Part shown: positions 6,941-12,773 of the stretch, one piece after another | Position numbering within the stretch: position 1 is the first letter of the stretch | Layout: every line of letters begins with the position of its first letter | NCBI GenBank assembly: GCA_034173665.1 | Contig: JAXFDG010000107.1 | Location: 1 to 24,310 of the forward strand | Length of the DNA stretch: 24,310 bases | Origin: Arcanobacterium_A sp034173665 | GTDB lineage: Bacteria; Actinomycetota; Actinomycetes; Actinomycetales; Actinomycetaceae | Reading direction: 5' to 3' | Made by a program: the position numbers and the translations under genes | Notes under the pieces: generated by a model | What the model was told of the DNA's origin: nothing | The model's database searches: none | What the model saw: only the letters and a program-made list of their open reading frames with translations

Positions 6941-8479
6941 TTATAGTCCTGGACGCTTCATAATCGTCGGTAATCCAAGCTGCACCGGAGCTTTTCCGGC
7001 TGCTTCTAAAGCAAGCTCTTCTTTCCGCTGTTCAATACGTTCCCACGCATCTCCGGCACGAGTTTTCCGAAGCGTGTATAAACCACCCTGCAGTGGAGAA
7101 TCTGCCACAAGATGCGAAGGAGCTCCATGAGTAACTGTCGCTGTAACAATATCTCCTGGGCGTGGTACTTCCAAAGTATTTTCTGGCAAGGCCACATGTA
7201 CTAAGCGATTATCACGAGCTCTTCCACTAATTCGTGAAGTCTGCGCATCCTTTCGCCCTTCTCCAGCAGACACTAAGACTTCTACTTCAGTACCAACCAA
7301 AGCTTGGTTATCCTCTGTAGTGATTCGCTTTTGCAGTTCAAGAAGTCGATTAAAACGTTCTGCAGAAACCTCTGCCGGAACTTGGTTATCCATAGTAGCC
7401 GCAGGAGTTCCAGGGCGTGGAGAATAAATAAACGTGAATGCAGACTGGAATCTAGAGGCTTCAACAACTTCTAAAGTCCGCTCAAAGTCCTCATCAGTTT
7501 CACCTGGAAAACCTACAATAATATCTGTCGTAATCGCTGCATCTGGAATATGCTGACGTACTTTATCCAAAATCCCAAGGAATTTTGTTGACCGATATGA
7601 GCGACGCATTGCTCGCAGTATCTGGTCTGAGCCAGATTGCAGTGGCATATGCAAAGAAGGCATCACATTTGGCGTTTCTGCCATGGCATAAATGACGTCG
7701 TCGGTAAAAGCAGCTGGGTGCGGTGAAGTGAAGCGGACTCGCTCCAAACCTGAAATTTCTCCGGTAGCACGAAGCAGCTTTGCAAAAGCACCGCGGTCTC
7801 CGAATCCTACACCGTAGGAATTTACGTTTTGTCCAAGCAAAGTAACTTCAATTGCGCCTTGGGAAACAACCGCTTCAATTTCTTGCAAGATTTCCCCTGG
7901 CCGACGATCTTCTTCTTTTCCGCGAAGATGGGGGACGATACAAAAAGTACAAGTATTATTACAGCCTACTGAAATTGAAACCCATGCCGCATAAGACGAT
8001 TCTCGATGCGAAGGCAACGTAGATGGAAATACTTTCAATGTTTCTTCAATTTCCACAGCTGCTTTTTGATTATGCTTTGCACGTTCCAGCAGTACTGGAA
8101 GAACATCTAGATTATGCGTACCCAGAACCACATCAACCCATGGGGCCTTCTCCACAATTCCTTCACGAAGTTGCTGCGCAAGACATCCAGCAACGGCAAT
8201 TTGAAACCCCGGACGATTTCGCTTAACTTCTGCAAGTTGCCCTAAATTTCCAAAAAGTTTATTCGCCGCATTTTCTCGTACTGAGCAAGTATTCACGACA
8301 ATCACATCGGCACCTTGATCTCCGGCTTCAGTTGCTCGTGCAGCTGCTTCCGGAACAAGAGAGACCGGTAAATAACCGGCTTCATCAAGGAGACCAGCTA
8401 AACGCTCCGAATCATGAACGTTCATTTGGCAACCAAGTGTGCGCACTGCGTATGTCTTTGGCAAAGTCGTTTCGCTCAT
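6941..8479 (-). CDS. miaB: MiaB, tRNA-2-methylthio-N6-dimethylallyladenosine synthase
   Basis: MiaB is a radical-SAM enzyme that adds a methylthio group to i6A37 of tRNA, acting after MiaA. The 512-residue protein has the UPF0004 domain with cysteines 17, 65 and 99 for the auxiliary 4Fe-4S cluster. The radical-SAM motif GCNNTCTFC follows (Cys173, 177, 180), with VPHLRGKEEDR after it. A TRAM-type RNA-binding region lies at roughly 400-470. The tail of about 45 residues after TRAM is polar and variable, as in other actinobacterial MiaB proteins. The ATG at 8479 has AAAGGAAG six bases upstream. The gene follows recX on the same strand with a 100-base gap and precedes miaA by 162 bases. Confidence 0.96.
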   Translation of the reverse strand: MSETTLPKTYAVRTLGCQMNVHDSERLAGLLDEAGYLPVSLVPEAAARATEAGDQGADVIVVNTCSVRENAANKLFGNLGQLAEVKRNRPGFQIAVAGCLAQQLREGIVEKAPWVDVVLGTHNLDVLPVLLERAKHNQKAAVEIEETLKVFPSTLPSHRESSYAAWVSISVGCNNTCTFCIVPHLRGKEEDRRPGEILQEIEAVVSQGAIEVTLLGQNVNSYGVGFGDRGAFAKLLRATGEISGLERVRFTSPHPAAFTDDVIYAMAETPNVMPSLHMPLQSGSDQILRAMRRSYRSTKFLGILDKVRQHIPDAAITTDIIVGFPGETDEDFERTLEVVEASRFQSAFTFIYSPRPGTPAATMDNQVPAEVSAERFNRLLELQKRITTEDNQALVGTEVEVLVSAGEGRKDAQTSRISGRARDNRLVHVALPENTLEVPRPGDIVTATVTHGAPSHLVADSPLQGGLYTLRKTRAGDAWERIEQRKEELALEAAGKAPVQLGLPTIMKRPGL

Positions 8480-8579
8480 CTATATCTTCCTTTTAAAGAT
8501 TTCTCTAGAAAATCGTATCGAGAAACTAGGCTCAAGAAAAACTCTTAGATTTACTGTGCTGATAGCCTCAGCAGAACAC

Positions 8580-9200
8580 TCAGTAAAGTCTTCCAGAAAA
8601 CTCTTCATTTAAATCTGAACTTTTCTCAAGTTCAGAAAAAGCTGCAGATAGAGCCACTTTAATAACGCCACTTCCGTATCCACGTCGAGCTAAAGCTCCA
8701 TAGAGCCGCCGATAAATTACTTCCGATTCAAGACTTTGCATCCGCGAAATTTTTTGCAAAGCAAATTCAGTTGCTGCTATTTGTTCTTGATCATCATCCA
8801 GAAGCAGAGCTGCCTCCTGGGCTATGGACTCAGAAATTCCCTTCTTCCGCAAATCCATGATTAGTTTCCGGCGAGAAACAGCTTTTCCCATCGAAATATT
8901 CTTCACATAAGAAAATGCAAACTTTTCATCGTCAACAAGACCTGCCGCAACAAATTTCTGAATCATTCGCGCAGCAATCTCTTCCGGTACTCGGCGCCGT
9001 TTTAAAGTCATCAATATTTGATGCTCTGAACGATCACTTATTGCCAATTGCCGATAAATCGAATCACGAGCAATGCGCTCCCATTCTTCAGGAGTTCTAG
9101 CCGCATCACGAGCCTCTTGCCGCTCGCGACGCTCTGCAGGCGAAAGTGTAGATTTCCGCTTTCGCCTGCGAGAATAAGCTGCCTCAGAATAATCAACCAT
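8580..9200 (-). CDS. recX: RecX, regulator of RecA
   Basis: RecX binds RecA filaments and limits their growth or recombinase activity. The 206-residue product has a highly basic N-terminal tail (RRRKRK at 11-16, then an Arg/Glu-rich helix). It is followed by the tandem three-helix repeats of the family, recognisable from RSEHQILMTLKRRRVPEE, then VDDEKFAFSYVKNI, RRKLIMDLRKKGIS and YRRLYGALARRGYG. It lies 62 bases downstream of recA on the same strand, the usual position, and is probably expressed by read-through from recA. No strong Shine-Dalgarno is seen at the ATG, which suggests low or coupled translation. Confidence 0.94.
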   Translation of the reverse strand: MVDYSEAAYSRRRKRKSTLSPAERRERQEARDAARTPEEWERIARDSIYRQLAISDRSEHQILMTLKRRRVPEEIAARMIQKFVAAGLVDDEKFAFSYVKNISMGKAVSRRKLIMDLRKKGISESIAQEAALLLDDDQEQIAATEFALQKISRMQSLESEVIYRRLYGALARRGYGSGVIKVALSAAFSELEKSSDLNEEFSGRLY

Positions 9201-9262
9201 CTAATTTAAGGATTTCTTCTCGAGATTATTCCCTAAATAAACTCTTCATCTATTCCAGTTTT

Positions 9263-10303
9263 TTATTCCGCCTGAGGGTTTTCGGGCTCCGAATCACTAT
9301 ATCCTGGAACACCAACCCGAGCTTTAACTTTCGCTTCGATTTCGTCAATCAATTCAGGATTATCCATTAAGAAACGACGAACTTTTTCCTTACCTTGACC
9401 AAGTTGATCGCCTTCATAGGTATACCAAGCACCTGATTTCTTAATAATGTCTAAATCAACCGCAACATCAATAATTCCACCGGTCTTCGAAATACCTTCG
9501 CCATAAATCAAATCAAATTCAGCTACTTTAAAAGGTGGAGCCATCTTATTCTTGGCTACTTTTACCTTAGTGCGGTTACCGATTGGTACACCACCATCCT
9601 TCAACTGCTCTCCACGACGAACGTCAAGGCGCACAGAAGAATAAAACTTTAGGGCATTACCACCGGTTGTAGTTTCTGGATTACCGTAAAAAACACCAAT
9701 TTTTTCGCGAAGCTGATTAATGAAAATCGCCGTTGTTCCCGCTGCCGAAAGTGCACCTGTAAGTTTTCGCAAAGCTTGTGACATCAAACGAGCTTGTAGA
9801 CCCACATGGGAATCCCCCATGTCACCTTCAATTTCAGCTTTTGGCACAAGGGCCGCAACAGAATCAATAACGATAATATCGAGAGCACCTGAACGGATAA
9901 GCATATCGGTAATCTCTAAAGCCTGTTCACCAGTATCTGGCTGAGAGACAATCAGATTATCAATGTCCACTCCAAGTTTTTTCGCATATTCAGGATCAAG
10001 AGCGTGCTCCGCATCAACAAATGCAGCCACACCACCCGCTTTTTGTGCATTCGCCACCACATGCAACGCCACAGTTGTTTTACCAGAAGATTCTGGACCG
10101 TAAATCTCTACTACACGCCCTTTTGGAAGGCCGCCAATTCCAAGAGCAATATCAAGCGCAAGAGCACCAGTTGGAATCACATTAACCTGCGGAGTGACTC
10201 GATCACCCAATCGCATTGCAGAGCCTTTACCAAAATTCTTATCAATAGCCGCAAGTGCCATATCTAAAGCTTTTGCGCGATCATCAGGTTTTACAGTTGC
10301 CAT
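9263..10303 (-). CDS. recA: RecA recombinase
   Basis: RecA forms ATP-dependent filaments on single-stranded DNA, drives strand exchange and stimulates LexA cleavage. The product is 346 residues from the ATG at 10303 (MATVKPDDRAKALD...). An upstream in-frame start at 10369 would add 22 residues not typical of RecA, whereas the chosen ATG has AGAGAGG seven bases before it. Walker A GPESSGKT lies at 69-76. VDAEHALDPEY, the Walker B region IIVIDSVAAL and the L2 region GNPETTTGGNALKFY are all intact. No intein interrupts the gene, unlike in some mycobacteria. Regulation is likely through the SOS box at 10485. recX follows directly. Confidence 0.97.
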   Translation of the reverse strand: MATVKPDDRAKALDMALAAIDKNFGKGSAMRLGDRVTPQVNVIPTGALALDIALGIGGLPKGRVVEIYGPESSGKTTVALHVVANAQKAGGVAAFVDAEHALDPEYAKKLGVDIDNLIVSQPDTGEQALEITDMLIRSGALDIIVIDSVAALVPKAEIEGDMGDSHVGLQARLMSQALRKLTGALSAAGTTAIFINQLREKIGVFYGNPETTTGGNALKFYSSVRLDVRRGEQLKDGGVPIGNRTKVKVAKNKMAPPFKVAEFDLIYGEGISKTGGIIDVAVDLDIIKKSGAWYTYEGDQLGQGKEKVRRFLMDNPELIDEIEAKVKARVGVPGYSDSEPENPQAE

Positions 10304-10422
10304 AAGAGTGCCTCTCTCAATAATTGCCGATAGAACAGACCATTCGTACTTTATGCCCTCTCCGAGCACCTGTACACAAGTTTAGTGACGGTCTTTTTCA
10401 CTTTTTCAAAGTCAAAACTTTC

Positions 10423-10446
10423 TGTGGAAAATTTTTACAATCCACA
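10423..10446. repeat. Inverted repeat in the recA leader containing a DnaA-box match
   Basis: TGTGGA (10423-10428) and TCCACA (10441-10446) form six-base arms around 12 A/T-rich bases. The minus strand reads TTTTCCACA at 10431-10423, which fits the degenerate DnaA box TTWTNCACA. It lies between the SOS box and the recA start. Confidence 0.4.
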
Positions 10447-10484
10447 AAATGACAAAGAATTTTTCTTGCTCTGCAAACATATCC

Positions 10485-10496
10485 GAACATTTGTTC
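10485..10496. promoter_or_regulatory. SOS box of recA (LexA operator)
   Basis: GAACATTTGTTC, flanked to give CGAACATTTGTTCG at 10484-10497, is a perfect palindromic LexA site identical to box 2 at lexA. It is about 180 bases above the recA ATG, between DUF3046 and recA, so the recA mRNA probably has a long leader. Confidence 0.88.
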
Positions 10497-10532
10497 GAAA
10501 CAAAATCGGCACGCCGATAGTGAAATTATTTA

Positions 10533-10757
10533 TTAATCTTTCCGTTCTAATTTCCGGTGCAAGTAAATAAAATCCTGGGGTAGCTGCATTTCAGAAATGA
10601 TTTCGTGCCATACTCTCAACGGAGGAACTCCATTATCCAGAGCTTCTTGCGCTGTTTGCGATTCCAATCCAGGCAACACTAAATCTGCAGATAACGCTCT
10701 CCCCCGACCTTCCGGAAAAGCATAATCTAAAGCTGCCCAAAATTCTGTATGCTTCAC
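10533..10757 (-). CDS. DUF3046 family small protein
   Basis: This is a 74-residue product of unknown function. DUF3046 genes sit beside recA across Actinobacteria. The recognisable pattern runs MKHTEFWAAL, then ADLVLPGLESQTAQEALDNGVPPLRVWHEI, matching the family from its first residue. I therefore take the GTG at 10757 as start. An ATG at 10811 is in frame, but the 18 extra residues come from a local DNA duplication and do not look like the family. The C-terminus (FIYLHRKLERKD) is slightly longer and more basic than usual. No catalytic motif is visible. It may share a transcript with clgR or have its own promoter in the repeat region just upstream. Confidence 0.85.
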   Translation of the reverse strand: MKHTEFWAALDYAFPEGRGRALSADLVLPGLESQTAQEALDNGVPPLRVWHEIISEMQLPQDFIYLHRKLERKD

Positions 10758-10763
10758 GGCATT

Positions 10764-10807
10764 TACTCTATCTCTTTTTCTGAAAAGTACTCTATTTTTC
10801 TGAAAAG
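10764..10807. repeat. Tandem repeat with two TTTTCTGAAAA palindromes, upstream of DUF3046
   Basis: Units at 10764-10787 and 10788-10807 share TACTCTAT and TTTTCTGAAAAG. They differ by four bases in the middle. Each carries the palindrome TTTTCTGAAAA (10776-10786 and 10796-10806), with centres 20 bp apart. This could be a paired operator or simply a short tandem duplication. Confidence 0.7.
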
Positions 10808-10901
10808 CCATTATTTTCCAAAACTGTTACTCCCCAAAAGTCATCAGTTTCTTCATTCCGAGAAAGTTCTCAACTCTTTGCAAAGCGGATACTCGTCAAT
10901 A

Positions 10902-10947
10902 TTTTCAGGCCCGCACTTGGTAATAAACCAATCAGCGGGCCTGAAAA
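10902..10947. terminator. Strong hairpin downstream of clgR, without U-tail
   Basis: Perfect 13-bp arms TTTTCAGGCCCGC (10902-10914) and GCGGGCCTGAAAA (10935-10947) enclose an inner TTGGT/ACCAA stem (10917-10921 and 10927-10931). It starts 28 bases after the clgR stop on the minus strand. The T-run is on the 5' arm and the A-run on the 3' arm on either strand, so it is not a classical U-tailed terminator. Confidence 0.6.
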
Positions 10948-10975
10948 CAGGGTAGTTTCAAAAATTAGCTTCTAC

Positions 10976-11347
10976 TTAAGCACCCATTGCAGCAAGTTCC
11001 GCAGCAATCACTGAATCTGGGATTGCATCTGGAATCTGCATCATCTCACGCTGACGACGCTGCGCTGGAGTTAGACGTCCTTCTGCACGATCCATCCGAT
11101 CCGCAACAAGACGTAGCACATGGCTTAAAGGCACGTTCAAAGCATGGCAAATCGAATCAAGAAGTTCAGAGGATGCTTCCTTCTGACCGCGTTCAACCTC
11201 GGAAAGGTATCCCAGTGAGACACGAGCATCAGAGGAAACCTCACGAAGGGTTCGACCCTGACGCTGGCGGTATTCACGAAGAACATCCCCAAGTTCGCGG
11301 CGGAGCAATACTGGCTCGGTACGGAATTCTGGGTTCATACTTCTCAT
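10976..11347 (-). CDS. clgR: ClgR-like XRE-family transcriptional activator of clp genes
   Basis: ClgR activates clpP1P2, clpC and other proteostasis genes in actinobacteria and is itself a Clp substrate. The 123-residue product has an XRE helix-turn-helix at about 18-75, with the highly conserved block QGRTLREVSSDARVSLGYLSEVERGQKEASSELL that is diagnostic for ClgR among XRE proteins. The C-terminus ends ELAAMGA, a small, nonpolar end compatible with ClpP-dependent turnover. The first ATG is at 11347 and a second, in frame, at 11338. Neither has a strong Shine-Dalgarno. It lies in the usual ftsK-pgsA-cinA-clgR-recA order, 151 bases after cinA. Confidence 0.92.
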   Translation of the reverse strand: MRSMNPEFRTEPVLLRRELGDVLREYRQRQGRTLREVSSDARVSLGYLSEVERGQKEASSELLDSICHALNVPLSHVLRLVADRMDRAEGRLTPAQRRQREMMQIPDAIPDSVIAAELAAMGA

Positions 11348-11452
11348 CCAATCTCTGCACAGATTTTATCTGTGAAACTTGACCACACGATCAACGGATT
11401 GTTGTCCATTGTGGCGTTCCAAAAGCTTTAACGCTTCGAACAAGATTTATGT

Positions 11453-11485
11453 TCCCAAAGATGACTGAAAATTTCCTGGGAACCA
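11453..11485 (-). terminator. Possible hairpin after cinA
   Basis: GTTCCCA (11453-11459) and TGGGAAC (11479-11485) are perfect 7-bp arms around a 19-base loop, 14 bases after the cinA stop. It has no U-tail. It could end the cinA transcript or be an operator in front of clgR. Confidence 0.35.
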
Positions 11486-11498
11486 ACATTAAGTTTGC

Positions 11499-11984
11499 TT
11501 AATTCCGCGAAATTTCGCCAATAATTAATTCAATCGCCGCCTCAACTGTGGCTCTTCTTACATTAAATCTGTCTCCGGGAAAAGAAAATTTCTGCGCTAT
11601 TTGCCGTTTTTCTCCCTGCTTTCCCAGCTCTGGACCAACAACCGCGATGAAAACTGTTCCTACAGGCACGCCGTCAACACTACTTGGACCGGCCACTCCA
11701 GTTGTAGCAATCGCCCAATCTGTGCCAAATCGATTTTGTGCCCCAACAGCCATTTGCAATGCAACTTCTGCACAAACGGCCCCCTGCTCTGCTAGTACCA
11801 GAGAGCTCACATCAAGTAATTTTGCTTTAAGATCATTTCGATAAGCCACAATTCCACCGGAAAAGACTTTAGAAGCTCCAGATACCGAAACCACTTCGGC
11901 TGCCAACAAGCCACCTGTTAAAGACTCTGCAACAGCTAAAGTCTGCCCTCGTGCAGTTAAGTTTTTGACAAGTTCCAGAATCAT
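11499..11984 (-). CDS. CinA C-terminal domain protein, probable nicotinamide-nucleotide amidase (PncC)
   Basis: This is a stand-alone CinA C-terminal domain of 161 residues, lacking the N-terminal molybdopterin-binding-like half of full CinA. Such domains deamidate nicotinamide mononucleotide to nicotinate mononucleotide in NAD recycling. The signature AESLTGGLLAAEVVSVSGASKVFSGGIVAYRNDLK lies at 19-53, followed by TTGVAGPSSVDGVPVGTVFIA. It follows pgsA by 64 bases. The ATG is preceded by a short ATG-TAA pair (ATGTAAATG), and no good Shine-Dalgarno is seen. Family assignment is secure. The amidase activity comes from knowledge of the family. Confidence 0.9.
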   Translation of the reverse strand: MILELVKNLTARGQTLAVAESLTGGLLAAEVVSVSGASKVFSGGIVAYRNDLKAKLLDVSSLVLAEQGAVCAEVALQMAVGAQNRFGTDWAIATTGVAGPSSVDGVPVGTVFIAVVGPELGKQGEKRQIAQKFSFPGDRFNVRRATVEAAIELIIGEISRN

Positions 11985-12048
11985 TTACATCTCAGCCGAT
12001 AAACTTAAAACGTCCCCGGAACAACCGGATCCTTTTCAACAATCAAAT

Positions 12049-12648
12049 TTAGTTTTGTGTTTGCACTTTTGACAGCGCCAAAGCTTCGCGGATGTATTCC
12101 CAAGCAGAGGTAATTGCAAATACCAAAGCAACTGCAATCAAACCGTAGCTTGCATAAAGTAATGCATCTGCGCCCCAAGCTGGCATCCCGGGAATTGAGA
12201 ACCACGGAATAATAATTCCCGCAATCCCAAAAGCTTGGGCCATCATCTTAATTTTTCCGCCCATTCCAGCAGCCATTACTTTAACTTTTCGCATCTTCAT
12301 GCGTATCGCAGTAATACCAAGTTCACGCACGATAAATACAATCGTGACCCACCACCAAAGTAGACCATGCCACGAAAGCAATAATAATGCTGAAATAATC
12401 AAAGCCTTATCAGCGATTGAGTCTGCAAGCTTTCCGAAGTCCGTGATTAGATTTCGAGTTCGCGCATAATGCCCGTCTAATTTATCGGTTACTGCGGCGA
12501 TAGCAAACACAGCCCAAGCCCACCAGCGATTCGCAACACCAGCTTCTAAAAACACAACGATAAACACTGGGACCAGAACAAGCCGCATAACCGTCAAGAT
12601 ATTGGCAATGTTCCAAAGCGGGACTTCTCGATTTGTGTTGCTAGCCAT
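12049..12648 (-). CDS. pgsA: PgsA, CDP-diacylglycerol-glycerol-3-phosphate 3-phosphatidyltransferase
   Basis: This enzyme makes phosphatidylglycerophosphate, precursor of phosphatidylglycerol and cardiolipin, in the cytoplasmic membrane. The CDP-alcohol phosphotransferase motif DG-x2-AR-x8-G-x3-D-x3-D is complete in DGHYARTRNLITDFGKLADSIAD. Several hydrophobic segments surround it. The protein is 199 residues from the ATG at 12648 (MASNTNREVPLWNIANILTVMR). Upstream in-frame starts at 12666 (ATG) and 12675 (TTG) would add 6 or 9 residues. None has a strong Shine-Dalgarno, so the start is uncertain by that amount. It lies between ftsK (116 bases upstream) and cinA (64 bases downstream), all on one strand. 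Confidence 0.93.
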   Translation of the reverse strand: MASNTNREVPLWNIANILTVMRLVLVPVFIVVFLEAGVANRWWAWAVFAIAAVTDKLDGHYARTRNLITDFGKLADSIADKALIISALLLLSWHGLLWWWVTIVFIVRELGITAIRMKMRKVKVMAAGMGGKIKMMAQAFGIAGIIIPWFSIPGMPAWGADALLYASYGLIAVALVFAITSAWEYIREALALSKVQTQN

Positions 12649-12692
12649 GTTCCAAGGATAGAACATCTCAGCCAAAGTGTCACAGCGCCACG

Positions 12693-12731
12693 GATAAAAT
12701 TCCCTGCTTATTCAAGAAAAAGCATTTTATC
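12693..12731 (-). terminator. AT-rich hairpin after ftsK
   Basis: GATAAAA (12693-12699) pairs with TTTTATC (12725-12731), and TGCTT (12705-12709) with AAGCA (12720-12724). It lies 33 bases downstream of the ftsK stop on the minus strand. Stability is modest, so it is only a possible terminator. Confidence 0.35.
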
Positions 12732-12773
12732 TCTTTAGTTAGCGATCAATTTATCCTTTTTAGTTAGCGACCA
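12727..12773. repeat. 24-bp tandem repeat spanning the ftsK stop codon
   Basis: Two imperfect copies (12727-12748 and 12751-12773) share TTATC and TTTAGTTAGCGA. The TAA stop of ftsK (12764-12766) lies in one copy. A matching but untranslated TAA lies in the other. Confidence 0.7.

Noticed and set aside
8414..8425. ATGAACGTTCAT palindrome resembling an SOS box
   Set aside because: The half-sites have no 4-base spacer and it lies inside miaB coding sequence.
10304..10369. Upstream extension of recA by 22 residues
   Set aside because: The extra sequence does not resemble RecA N-termini. The ATG at 10303 has a well-placed Shine-Dalgarno.
11440..11456. GAACA-N7-TGTTC inverted repeat between cinA and clgR
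   Set aside because: The spacing does not fit LexA (GAAC-N4-GTTC). No evidence links it to another regulator.
12005..12205. Minus-strand open frame of 66 residues between cinA and pgsA
   Set aside because: It mostly overlaps the pgsA coding region in another frame, has a Cys/Leu-rich random composition and resembles no family.
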